Part shown: positions 11,641 to 25,634 of the stretch, piece after piece
Numbering within the stretch: the first letter of the stretch is position 1
Layout: each line of letters begins with the position of its first letter
Source: Acephala macrosclerotiorum
Taxonomy: Eukaryota > Ascomycota > Leotiomycetes > Helotiales > Mollisiaceae
DNA: 64,000 bases
Direction: 5' to 3'
Assembly (NCBI GenBank): GCA_014904845.1
Contig: MU119267.1
Span: 65,672 to 129,671 of the forward strand
Program-made: the position numbers and the translations under genes
The notes under the pieces: model-generated
What the model was told of the DNA's origin: nothing
Databases searched by the model: none
What the model saw: only the letters and a program-made list of their open reading frames with translations

Positions 11641-13368
11641 GAGTCTTGTATGTTTTAAAGTCGTTACAAATTAGTACTTGTAGTTTTTAATTAATTTGTT
11701 TTTTAATTTAAAAATTAAATATACGTTTAAATTATTTTTAAACTAATTTTAAAATTAATATATTTAAATTCGAAATACATATAATATTATTTAAAAGTAA
11801 AAAACGTAATTTAATTATTTTAATAAATAATAACTAATTAAATAATTATTAATAATAAAAATTTATTATTTATATTAATATATTTAATAATTATTATTAT
11901 TATTTATTTAATATTCGTATTTTTATAATTTTACGAATTGTTTTTATTTATAAAAACTTTAATAAAATCGAATATATATAATATAATTTTAATTTTATTA
12001 ATATTATAAATATTTTTTAATAAAACGATTAAATCGTATAAATTTTTTTTTTAATTATTTTAAATTAATATATAATTTTATTATAAATATTAAATAACGT
12101 TTTTTAATAAAATAAAATATTATTATAATTTGTAAAAATATAATATAATTTAAATATATTAAAAAAAAAAATTTATATTAATATTTATTTAATTTTATTT
12201 ATATAATAAATATATAATATAAAAAATTAAATTATTATAAAATTTTATTTTAAAAAATATTATTATAAAAACGTAATATAAAATTATTCGTAAAATTTTA
12301 TTTTTTTATTTTTTAAAATATATTTATAATATTTAATTTTAATTTTTTTATACGTTTTTTAATAAAGAAATTAAATACGAATTAATTTTTAAATATTTTT
12401 TTATTTATATTATTAAATTTTAATATTAAATTTTAATATATTTTAATATTTTTTTTAATAAAAAAATAATTTAAATTTATAAAATATAATTATTTTTAAA
12501 TTTTAAAAATAAAAAAAATAAAATATAAAATTTTTTTTTTAAAAAACGATTAAATAAAATAAAAATATAAATTTTTTTTTTAATTAAAATAATAAATATT
12601 AAAAAAAATCAATTAATAAATTAAATAAATTCTATATAATAATTATTTTTTTATTAATATTTAATATATTAATTTTAAAAAATTTTTTATATTAATTTTA
12701 TAAATTAAATAAATAATAATTTATTATATAAACTTTTTTTATTATTTTTTAAATTATTATTTAAATTAAATAATAAAATATAATTTAATTTATTAATTTT
12801 ATTTAAAGTTTTTATAATTTAAAGTTTTTAATTTTTTATTAAAATTTTATAAATTTATTATTTATAAATTTTTTAAAATTAATTTATATAATTAATTTTT
12901 AATATTTTATTAAATTTTTTTTATTATTTTTTTATTTTATTTAAATAATTTATTTTTAAATAATTCGATTTTTTTTATTAAAAAATCGTTAAATTAAAAT
13001 TAATAATAATAATAATAATAATTCGTTATTAATTTTAAAATAACGTTAATTAATTATTAATAATTATTAATAATATTAAACAAAAATTAATTAAACGTAT
13101 TTTAATAATATTTTTATATATAAATAATATTTAAAATTTTATTATTTTATTAATTTATTATAATTAATTAATTTAAATATAAATAATAATAATATATAAT
13201 TATATAAATAAATAAATAAATAAAAATATCAAAAAATTTATTATATTTAATCGATTATAATCGAAATTTTTAATATTTTCATATAAATAATTTAATAATA
13301 TATATTTACGTTTTATTAGTATTATTAATCTAATTTTAATTTTTTATTTATTAATATTATATTAAAAA
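11641..13368. other. AT-rich RIP-degraded block
   Basis: There are no ORFs or recognisable motifs. A short (TAA)n run lies near 13000-13020. It is probably transposon debris. Confidence 0.7.
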
Positions 13369-13577
13369 TATCGCGTTATTAATAAACAATTTAAACGTAT
13401 ATAAATTTTTTTTTTGGATTTTAATATACGTATTAATTTATAATTAATTAAAATTATTTAAAAAACGAAATACGAAATATAAAAACTTTATTACGAAAAT
13501 AAAAATAAAATAATATTAATTATATACGATTTCGAGTCGTATATAAATATTATATAATATTTATTTCAATATTAATA
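13369..13577. repeat. Left LTR of the 13.4-19.0 kb element
   Basis: It matches 18754-18969 over its whole length, with mainly transition differences. Confidence 0.6.
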
Positions 13578-16500
13578 ATTTTTTTTTTATAATAAAAATA
13601 TTATTATTTTTAATAATTTAAACGAATAAAATTGTTTTTTTATTATACGTTATAAATATATAAAACTCGTTAATTTTAATATAAATAAAAATATTAAAAA
13701 AATAAAAATTATATAATTAATTATTAATAATAACATTAATTCGTTAATATTATTTTTAAAATTCGTTGAAATTTATAAATTTTAAATTTAAAAAAAAAAA
13801 ATTTTAATTTTAAATTTTAAATAATAATAATATTAAAAATTAATATTTTTTTATTTATTTTTTTTATTTATTTTTTATTATTATTTTTTTAATTTATTTT
13901 TTTATTCGTATTTTAAAATAATTAATATTTAAAAACTTTTTTAAAATTTTATTAAAAATTAATTTCATTATAATATTTATCGAATTATTTTAATTATTAA
14001 TTTATTTAATTTTATATAATTTTTTTTATTCGTATAATTATTATAAAATTATAATATCGATTATTAAACGTTTTTTTTTAATCGTTTCAAATTTAATTAA
14101 ATATTTATAAAATAAATATAAATCGATATATACGATTATTAAAATATTAAAAAAAACGAATTATTTTACGATTATATTTATAATAAATTCAATTATTATT
14201 ATTATATCGATTTTTTTATTATTTTATAAATTTTTAAAATTAATACGATTTTTATAATTTATTTATTTTTAATAAAATTATAATAAATAAAAAATTTTTT
14301 AATTTCGAATTTATTATTATTTTTTTTATTTTCGTTTATAAAAATAATTTTATATTTAATTCAAAAATTGAAATTTTTATTATTTACGAATAATTTATTA
14401 ATAAAAACGAAAAATTTTATTATTAATAAATTTAAAATAATATATTTAAATTTTCGATTTAAGTTTTTAATTTATTATTTTAATTTTTTATTTAATATAA
14501 TATTTTTAATTTCGATCGAATTTTAATATTAAATAATAATAAATAAATCGAAAATTATAACGATATAAATATTTCAAATATATTATTTTTTATATTTAAT
14601 TTATAAATTTAATAATTTGAAATTTTTAATTTTAATTTTTTTATTATAATTAAATTTTTTTTTGTATTAAATTAATAAAATTTTTAATATAAAAATTATT
14701 TGAAATTTTATTACGAATTTTATTTTTTTAAATTAATTTTTTTTAAAAATAAATTTTTTTTTATTAATATAAATATATTGTTCGTTTATATTTTAATAAT
14801 ATTAAATATTTTTTTTCAATCGTAATTACAAAATAAAAATTATATATAAATGTAATTATTAATAATTTTTTATTTTATTTATTTTATTTAAAAATTAAAT
14901 TAATAAAAATATTAATATAATAATAATTCGTTAATCAATTTTTTAAATAATTAAAAATTATATAAAAATATTTTTTTTTATATTATTATATTTTTAAATT
15001 ATTAATTTTAATTTTTCGTATAAATTATTAATAATTTTATTTTTAATTTTATTAATTAATTTCGAATTAAAAATACGAATTTTAATATATTTAATAAAAT
15101 CGAATTTAATAAATTAAAAAAAATTTATAATTAAATTATCGATTTTTTTTATTAAAATTCTTTAAATAATATTTTAAATATAGTAATTACATTTTTTTTT
15201 TTTATAATTATAATAAAAAAATTTTATCGATTTTTTTTTTATTTATTATAAACGTTATAAACGTTTTATTTTCGTTTTCGATAATAATAATAAACGTATT
15301 ATTGAAATTTTTATTGTCGTTATTATTTTTAACGAATTAATAACATTTATTTTATTATAATTTTTTATTGTTATATAATTTTTTCGATCGTTTTTAATTA
15401 TATTATTTTATTAATAATTTTTTTATATAATACGATTTAATTATCGTCGAATAAAATTTAATCAATTTATAAAATATATTAATCGTATATATTTTTTCGT
15501 TTATTATTAATAATTTATATAAAAAATTTTATTATTAAATATATACATTTAAAAAATTAATAAATTTAAAATAAATCTCGTATTTAAATTATTTTTTATT
15601 ATAAACGTATTTGTAATTTAATATTTAACGTATAAATATTATATTTTTTTTAATAATTACGTAAATTATTTTAAAATATATTTTAAAAATTAATAATATA
15701 AATACGATTTTATTCGAATTTATTAAATTGTTTATTATTTTATTTATTATTTATAAAATTAATTTTTTATCGATTTATTTATTAATAAAATATAATATTT
15801 TTTATTTTTTTTATATTATTATAAATTTCGATAAATATTTTTTTAAATTTTAATCGTTATTATTTTCGTATATTATTAAAATTTTATAAACGAAATAATT
15901 TAATAATTTTTAATATATATCGATTTAATATATTCGAAAAATATTTTATATTATTTTTATAAATATATTTTTTAAAAATTTAATTATTTGAAATATTATT
16001 AAATTTATTATTTATAAAATAATTAAATTTATAATTATTTTATAAAATAAATTTAAATTTTTTAAATAATTTATTGTATATTTAATATTTATATTATAAT
16101 TTATATATTAAATTCTTTTTTTATTAATATAATAATATTTAAAAATAATTTTATTTTTTTAAAATAAATTTTTTTTTTAAAATTATCGAATTTAATATTT
16201 ATATTATTTATATTTTAAATATAAAATAAAAATAATATAAAATAAAATAATATTATTTTATAAACGTTAATCGTCGATATATTTAATTAAATTTTTTTAT
16301 CGATTTTTTATAACGTTTAAAATTATAATTAATTAATAATTAATATTTTTATAATTTCGTTATTTAATATAATTTTTTAAAAAACTTTAAACGAATATTA
16401 ATTTTTAAACGTAAATATTAAATTTTTATCGAATTATTATAACAATAAATTATATATATTTTTTTATAATAATATAACGAATAAATTAATTATTTAAAAT

Positions 16501-18753
16501 AATTATTATTTAAATATTATTAATTTTTTTAAATTTTAATAATAAATTATTATAATATTACGATCGATAATATATTAAAAGTATTATCGAAATTTAAAAT
16601 ATATTTATTATCGTTTTTTTATTATATATTTTATTAATTAATAATTTAATTTATTACAAATATAATATTTTTTTTAATAAATTTTTTTTAGTAATTTTAA
16701 TTCGTACGATATTTATTATTATTTCGAGATATATTTTTTTTTTTTTATTAAATCGAAAAAATCGAAAAATCGAAATTAATTTATATTTATATTTTTATTA
16801 CGTTTTTTATATATTCGATCGATTTAATTTTAATTAATTTTTTAAAAATTGTAATTAAAATTATTATTATATTATTATATTTTTTATAAACGTATAATAA
16901 TATCGATTACGAATCGTAATTTAATATAAACGCTTTTAAATATATTTATAAATTTATAAAATATAAAATTATATTTTTTAATATTTTTATAAATATTAAT
17001 AATTTAATTTTGAAAATTGTATTTTATATAATATTCACTCGATAAATTACATTAAATTTATTAAAATTAATCGAAAAATTATTAAAAATATTTTAATTTA
17101 ATTTTCAATCAATTAATAATAATAATTCGTAATAATATAATTTTTTTATAAAAAAATATATAATTATTAATTTTCGTTCGTTTTAAAATACGATTGAATT
17201 ATATTTATTATTATTATAAAATTATAATTTTTTTTTACGATTTTATCGTAATAAAATAAATTCGTACAATTTATAAATATAATAAAAAATATTTTATTAT
17301 ATTAATTTTTTAATAATTTAATTTTAAAATAATAATCGTAAAAAATTTATAATTTAATATTAAAAATATCGAATAATTTTTTATTATATTTTTTATTATT
17401 ATTAATATATATTTTTATTAAATTTATAAACGATATTATTAATATATTTTATAAAAATTAAAAATAATTATATTAAAAATTATTATTTAATTAAACATTT
17501 TAATTAAAATTTATAAATTATTTTATTAAAATATTAATTAATAAAATTATTAATTTAAAAATTAAATATTTAAAACGTTTAAAATTTAAAAACGTTATAA
17601 TTGTAAAAATAATTATTTTAAAAAGTAATATTTTTATCTCGAGTAATTTTTTTTCGAATATTATTTAGATTTTATTTAAATTTAAAATAAAATATATTTT
17701 ATTAAATTATTATTTTAATTTTAATTTATTTAATTTATTTTTAATTTATTTATAATATTTTTTTTATTTATAATAATATTTTCAAATAATTTTATAATTC
17801 GTTTTTCGTTTTTCGATATTTATATTTTTTACTCGTATAAAATTTTTAATAAATTTTAAATAAAAATTAATATTTTTCTAATAAACTTTTTTTTTATTTA
17901 TTTATTAAAATTATTTTTAAAATTTTTTAATATAATATAATTCGTATATTCGTTAAATTTATAATATTTAATATTATTTTATTTAAATTTTTATTTATTA
18001 TATCGATTAATAAATTTTATATTTTTTTTAATATTACATTTTTTTTTTTTTTAATATTATATTTTATTTTTTTAAATATTATTTCGAAAAATAAAAAATA
18101 ATTAATTTTATAAATAATAAAAATAAATAAAAAAAAATAAATAAAAAAATACATATAAAAACGAATATAAAAACAAATACAAAAAGAAATAAACGTTTTT
18201 AAAAAATAAATATTTTTAATAAATATTTAATTAAACGTTCGATTAAACGTTTATAATAAACGTTTTTTATAAAACGTTTTTCAATAGTAATTTATAAAAG
18301 TTTTATATAATCGTAATATAATATCGATATATTATTTAATCGATTAATTTGAAATTATAAAATATGAATATAATCGAAATAAAAAATAAAAAATAATATC
18401 GATTTAATATGATATTTAAAATTAAATAATAAATATAATAATTTAATTAATTATATAATCGAACTTTTTATAAAATAATATTATTTTACGTAATAAACGC
18501 AAATTTAAATTAATTCTTTAAAAGTTCAAATTTTTTTATAATTGATTTTTTTTAAATTCTCGAAAAATAATTAAATATTTTAATTTCGTTTTTATAAAAA
18601 AAAAAAATAATAAAACTTTTTTATAAATTAATAATATTTAATACTATTCGATCGAAATTTTTTAATATTTTTTATAATAAACTTATTAATATTTTTAATT
18701 TATTATATTTCGTTTTTTTTAATAATTTTTTATTAATTCGTAATTAATATTAA

Positions 18754-18969
18754 TATTATATTATTAATAAACGATTTAAATATATGTAAATTCTTTTTTT
18801 GGATTTTAATATACGTATTAATTTATAATTAATTAAAACTATTTAAAAAACGAAACTCGAAATTCGAAATATAAAAATTTTATTTTAAAAATAAAAATAA
18901 AATAATATTGATTATATACGATTATAAATCGCACGTAAATATTATATAATATTTATTTCGATATTAATA
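18754..18969. repeat. Right LTR of the 13.4-19.0 kb element
   Basis: It pairs with 13369-13577. The ends are approximate to a few bases. Confidence 0.6.
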
Positions 18970-21900
18970 AAAATTAATAACGTTAAAAAAAATCGATTTA
19001 TAATATTAATTATTATTAATTTAATAAACGATTTAATAATATTAAAATTTTTTTTAAAAGATTTTAAAAAATACAAATTTCGTTTTATTTAAATTATTTA
19101 TTTTTATATAATTTATTTTCGTATAATTTATTATATTTTTATTAATCGTTTTATTATTATATAATTTATTTTAATTTTAATCTTATATATATAATATTTT
19201 AAATTTTTTTAATAATATATTAAAAATATTAATTTTAAATATATTTTTTATTTATTTTATATTAATTTTAAAAATTATTTTAATATATTAATAATAATTA
19301 AATTTTCGAATTTTTTATTAATAAATTGTTTTATTAAATTATAAATTTATTCGAATTTAAACTTTAATTAATAAATAAAAATAATAAATTTATTTATATA
19401 TTTATAAATAAAATTCATTATTAAATTTTATATAATATATATTTATAATTATTATTAATTTAAATTAAATTATTTTTTTAATATTTTATTTTAATTTTTA
19501 AATTAAATATTATTTAAAATTTTAATTTATATTAATAAACATTTTTAAATAATTAAAATTTTTTAAAAAAAGTTTAAAAAAAATTATAAAATTTTTTTTT
19601 TATATAATTTTATATTTTTATTTATTAAAAATATTAAAAATTTATTTAATTATAATTATTTTTCTAATATTAATTCTTTTTACATTTAATAATATTATTA
19701 TTTTTTTTATATTAAAATTATAATACGTTAAATTTAATATTAATTATTTTTTTATTATAAATTTTTATTTTCGTTTTAAAAATTAAATATATTAAATTTT
19801 AATTTTTTTTTATTTTTTTTAATTATATATTTATTATTTTAATTTTATTATAATTTAATATTTTTTTTAAACGTTTATTTATTTTAATTTAAAAAATTTA
19901 TTATTAAATTTATTTTATAATTTTTTTTAATTATATATAAATATATATTTTATATTTTAATTAATTTTTTATTTTTTTAATTTATTTATTTTTTAAAACT
20001 TTTATTTGTAATTTTTTAATTATTATTATTATATTATTATTTATTTAATTAATAAATTTATAAATTATAAATTTTTTTTTAATCAATTTAATTTCGTTAT
20101 TAATTAAACTTTATTTAAATTTTTTTATAAATTTTTTTTAATATTTTAATAATTTTATTAATTAATAATATTAATATTATTTATTTTTTTATTATTTTAC
20201 GTTTTTACGATTTTCGTATTTTAATTTTTTAATAATAATATTTAATAATACGTAAAAAAATTATTATTATTTTTTTATTTTTAATTTTAAAATTTTATAT
20301 ATATATTAAAAATTAACAATTTTTATTATTATTATTATTTAATAATATTTAATATTATAATCGTTTTTTAATTATATATATATATATATTTTTACGATAA
20401 TATATTTTATAATATTCGTTATATAATATATAAATATTATATATTAAAATATAATTTTTAAACGCGATTTTATATAAATTCGTTTAAAATTATTTCGAAA
20501 ATTAAAAATTAATAAATAATATATAAAATTATAATCATAAAACTTTATAATAAATTTTTAATTATTTTTATAAATTTATTTTTTCATTATAATATTATAA
20601 TTTAAAAAAAATAAAAATCTTTAAATTTTTTTTATATAATTATATTATAATTTTATTTAAAAAAATTTAAATTATAATAAATATAATAAAAAAAAAATTA
20701 TATTTTATTTAATTTTATTTATAAATTTATATAATATTAAAATATTAATAAACGAATATAATATTCATAAAATAATTTTTTAAAAAAAAACTATAAAAAA
20801 ATAATAAAACACGAAAATATATTAATTATAAATAAATTTTTTTACATAATATAATAATTATAAAAATTAAATATAAAAAAAAAAAAAATTAATTTTTAAA
20901 TAAAATATATATTAAAAACTTTATAAATCGCTTTTAAAATTATTAATTAATTATTTAATATTTACGAATTTAATAATTAAATAAAATAATATTAAATTTT
21001 TTTAAAAAAAATTATATATTAAAAATTAAATACGTAAATTATTTATATTAATAATAAAAATTAAAATTAAATAATTATAATATTTAATTTTTAATTATTA
21101 TTTATATAATTAATTTTTTAAAAATAAATTAAATAAAAATTTTTTTAATTATATAAATAAAAATTTAACAAATAAATTTAATAAAAAAAAATTTATAATT
21201 TAATAATATTTAAATGTAATAAATTAAATAATATATAATTTTTATTTAAATTTATTAAAATAATTTATAATATTTATAAAATAAATATATATTTATTTTA
21301 ATTATTTATAATTGTAAAATTTAATTTTTTATATTGAAATTTTTTTTTTCAAATTTTTTTTAAAAAGTTTTATATAATATATTTTAATAAAAACGTAAAA
21401 AAAAAAATTTATTATTATAAAAATTATTAATTAATATTATTTATTTAAATAAAAAAAACAATATTTATATACGTTTTATTATTTTTAATTTAAAACGTCA
21501 TTTATTAAATTTATTAAATTATAATTAATTTAAATTTAAATTAAAATCGTTTAATTAAATTATTTAAATAATAATTTATTTTTTTAAACGTTTTAAACGT
21601 TTTAAATTTTTTAAATAAATTTTAAACAATTAAATACTTTAAAATTTATTAATATATAATACGTAATAAATTTAAAATTAAATTATTTAAAATTTTATAT
21701 ATAAAATTTTTTATATTATAAAATTTTAATTAATTTTATTATACGTATATTAAAATATATTATTATAAAGTTTAAATATAAAATTTTTAATACTTTTTAT
21801 TAAAATACGTTAATATAATTTTAAATATTAATTCGATTAAAATTTTAAATTTTTTTTAATATTTTTAATTTTAAAAATTTTTAATATACGTTTTATTTTA

Positions 21901-24176
21901 TAAAATCTTATTTATTAATTTAAAAATATTTTAAATCGTACTATTTTTAAAAGTTTAAATTTAATAAAATAATTAATATATTATATTTTTTTATTTATAA
22001 AAAGAAATATATATATATATTTAATATTTTAATTAATTACAATTAAAAATATATTAAAAATATACATATATAATTAAAAGTTTTAATATTTTTCATTTAA
22101 AAAATTAATATTTTAAATTTATATATTTTAATTAATTTAAACGCTTTTAAACGTTTTAAACGTAAAATTTATTATTTAATTTAAATTAATTAATGAATTC
22201 GATAATAATTTTTTAATTAATTTAATTATATATATAATAATATTTTTAATAATAAAAAATATTAAAAAAAAAAAATTATAAAAAATTATTAAATAAAATT
22301 ATAAATTAAAATATTAAAAAAAAATTTTAAACGACGATTTATAATAATTAAAAAAATAAATTAATATAAATTAAAAATATTAATAATAATAAAATTAAAA
22401 ATTTTTAATTCGTTTTTAAATAAATATTTATTATTTATTTTAATTATAAAAATATTATATATATTAAATTAAATTATTATTATTAAATAAAAATTTTAAA
22501 TAACGAAATATTATTTATATAATTAATAAATAATAAATAATATATTATATAAAATATATTGATTTTTAATATATAATAAAATAAATTTTTTTTATATTTT
22601 TATTATTAAACGTAATAAAAATATTAAAAATTTTACAAAAAAACGTAATAAATTATTATATTTATTATATTTATTATTTAAATTTTTTTTTATATAATTT
22701 CAAATTTAATTATTATTTAATTTAATAAATATATAAATATATAAATATATTTTTAAAATAATAAATAATATTATAATTATTATTTAATAATATAACGTTT
22801 ATTTTTTAATTTTTTTTTATAAAAATTTTTAAAATTTTTATTATTAAATTATATATAAATTAATTATATTATTTTATTATATTATAAAGTTTTAAAAAAT
22901 TAAAATTAAAATTTTTTTATTGATTTTAATAATATTAATTAATTTATATTATTATTAATATTAAATATATTAATAACGATTATTATAATAATATTAAATA
23001 TAATTTTAATTTAAAATAAAATAAATATAAAAAATATAATATTTATATTATTAAAAAATTTATTATTACGTTTATTATTTTTTAAAAATATTAAAAATCG
23101 TTATAATAATTTTTATATTTTATTAATAAATAAAAAATATAAATTTTATTTATTATAAAAAAACGAATTAATTTTAATTATAATATATATTATTTATAAA
23201 AATCAAAAAAAAAATTTATAATAAAAATCGCGAAATTAAAAATAAAAAATTTAATATTAAAATTTAAAAAAAAATAAAATAAAATAAATTATTATTATAA
23301 AAATATAATAAAAACGAAAAATTAAAAAAATAATAAATAAATTTAAAAAAAATAAAATATTTATTATATTATAAATAAAATGTATTTAATATTAAAAAAT
23401 TAAAATTATTATTATATAATATAAATAATCTAATTTATTAAAAAGTTTAATAATTGAAAATAATAAAATATTATAAATAAATATAAAATTTCAATTATAT
23501 TTAATTTATTTATAACGTTTTAATATAATTTATAAATTCGATTTTAATTTATAATAAATAAAAATCTTTTATAAATATATTATAAATTTTATATAATATT
23601 AAATTAAATTATTTATTATTATATATTAAATTTATTAATTTTTTTTTAAATAATTTTCATTATTAATAAAAACGAATTTATTATTTCGTAATTATAAATA
23701 AATATATTTTTTAAATATTTATTATATTAAATTTATTATTATTATTATTATTATTAAAAATAATTAATAAATTATTTTAAATTAAAAAAAATTAATTTAT
23801 TTCGAATTTTAATATTAATAAATAATTTATTAATATTTAAAATTCTTTTTATATTTTAATTAAAATTAATTAAAAAATTTATTTTTAATTATATTTTTAT
23901 ATTTTAAAAATATATATATATATATATAAACAATTTAAAATATATATATATATTAATTTTATTTATATTAAATAATATTAAAATTAAAATTTATAAATCG
24001 ATAATTAATAAAATTATAATTAAATTTTTTATTAAAATTTTAAATTTAAATTTATAAAATATTAATAATAATATATTATTTGTTTTAAAATTATAATCGT
24101 TTTAATTAATTAAAATTCCATTTTATTATTAATATATTTTTTTCGTTTTTAAAATTAAATTATTGTTTTTTATAAA
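18970..24176. other. AT-rich RIP-degraded block, no gene
   Basis: This is 5.2 kb of very low GC with homopolymer-like A/T runs and only short fortuitous ORFs. Nothing in it can be assigned. Its length and composition fit nested dead transposons or generic RIP heterochromatin. Confidence 0.7.
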
Positions 24177-24204
24177 ATGTTTTTCTCGTATCGAAAGAAA
24201 AAGC

Positions 24205-24252
24205 CCGTTCGGCGGCTCGCTAAGCGAGCCAATAGCGAACGGGCCCTTTTTT
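24205..24252. repeat. GC-rich near-perfect palindrome, end of the dispersed repeat
   Basis: Outer arms GCCCGTTCG and CGAACGGGC enclose a perfect inner palindrome, GGCTCGCTAAGCGAGCC, and the whole is bordered by A-run and T-run. It would form a strong hairpin. A RIPped version, with its CpGs kept, occurs at about 26500-26560 and again in the duplicated copy at about 28475-28535. Confidence 0.8.
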
Positions 24253-24478
24253 TTGATACTCGACGTATATTTTGCTTCGCAGGCCTCGCAGGGGCGCTTC
24301 TGCGAGGGACTACAAAGTCTTCGATTTTAGTAATTTATTTTTATTTCAAATTTCAAGTCGAAAGCTTTTAATTTGAGCGTTTTATAAGGATTTGAAATTG
24401 GAATGATTTTATTGAAGTAGTAGTTTAGATTCTGCCAGGCGGTGAAGCCGATAAGCCGATAAGCTCCTTAGTATGTAA

Positions 24479-24870
24479 GGCAGAACGCCCTCCTAGTAAA
24501 ACTTCAATTTACACTAGGGGGACACTCCCTGGGACCCCCGTCTTTTATATTGAGATGCTACGATCGATTCAATCAATATAAATCACTTTACGTAGTATAT
24601 AATTCCAGGGGGAGACCCCCTGGGACCTTTCCTCGAGAGCTACGTAGTTGTAGAGATATCTAGCATTTAAGTGCCTTAGCGCCTTAGGCAGGAACGCACT
24701 TCTTGCAGAGTCTCACACTAGGGGAACACCCACTAGGACTCCCGTCTTTTATATTAAGTTATTACGATCTATTTAATCACTTTTGATTACTTTATTTAGT
24801 ATATAATTCCAGGGGAAAATCTTTTAAAATCTCCTTTGAAAATTGCGCAACTATAAAAATATTTAGTACT
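24479..24870 (+). repeat. Two tandem ~204-bp units with CCAGGGGG blocks
   Basis: Markers repeat at about 204-bp spacing: CGTCTTTTATATT at 24539 and 24743, and ATATAATTCCAGGGG near 24599 and 24801. The first unit is GC-richer; the second has lost CCTGGGACC-type blocks by C-to-T/G-to-A change. Confidence 0.75.
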
Positions 24871-25019
24871 AAAATAAATAAATATTTTAATACTTAAAAT
24901 AGAAACGCATTTAAAGAGTTTTAGTATTTCGTATCGAAACGATTATCGACTTTAATACTTAAAACAAAAGCGCATTTGAACAATTTTACGATCGCGATTT
25001 TTATTAAATACGATTATAT

Positions 25020-25634
25020 CAAGAAAAATATTTTTTACTAATCGTTTTATCGAAAGATACGTGCGCTAGTAGCGCTATTAGCGAGCTAATAACAATTTAA
25101 TCGATTGCTAGTACTATCGATTATTTTAATTTAATACTAACAATATTAATCCAATACTAATAATATTAAAACATTACTAATAGTATTAATTTAAAACTAA
25201 ATATTTAAATATTTGAAATTTATAATTTATAGTATTTATTTAGTTTATTATAAAAGTTTCAAGTAAATCTATCGAGTGCGTATTAAAATATTAAATTGTA
25301 AAATTGAAAATTATTGAGTTTTTATTAGAAAAAATATTTTTTATTAATCGTTTTATCGAAAAATACGTACGTTAATAGTACTATTAGCGAGTCAATAGTA
25401 ATTTAATCGATTACTAGTACTATTAATTATTTTAATCTAGTATTAATAGTACTAATCTAGTGCCAATAATATTAAAGTATTACTAATAGTATTAATTTAA
25501 AATTAAATATTTAAATATTTGAAACTTATAATTTATAGTATTTATTTAATCTATTATAAAAGTTTCAAGTAAATTTATCGAGCGCGCATTGAGATATTAA
25601 ATTACAAAGTTGAAAATTATTGAGTTTTAATATT
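25020..25634 (+). repeat. Two tandem ~308-bp units
   Basis: Unit one (about 25020-25327) and unit two (about 25328-25634) align along their whole length, including ATCGTTTTATCGAAA, TATTAGCGAG, GTTTCAAGTAAAT and GAAAATTATTGAGTTTT. Each contains short CTAATAGTATTAAT-like subrepeats. Confidence 0.8.

Larger units (their letters stand above)
13369..18969. mobile_element. RIP-destroyed LTR retrotransposon (about 5.6 kb)
   Basis: Direct repeats at 13369-13577 and 18754-18969 share long stretches, such as TTTGGATTTTAATATACG and TATTATATAATATTTATTTC. Most differences are C/T or G/A, as expected for RIP of two LTR copies. The left LTR starts TATCGCG, the right TATTATA; a RIPped TG start fits both. 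A-rich 5-mers flank the element (AAAAA or AAAAT depending on the exact edge), so the target duplication is uncertain. The interior has no readable coding domain, so family and strand cannot be told. Confidence 0.6.

Noticed and set aside
11641..24176. Nuclear insertion of mitochondrial DNA
   Set aside because: Composition is similar to mtDNA, but there are no tRNA, rRNA or respiratory gene motifs, and CpG-retaining transitions plus LTR pairs fit RIP instead.
24177..24371. 64-codon ORF in the GC-normal patch
   Set aside because: It runs straight through the palindrome and repeat sequence; the translation is low-complexity and RIPped copies of the same DNA are full of stops.
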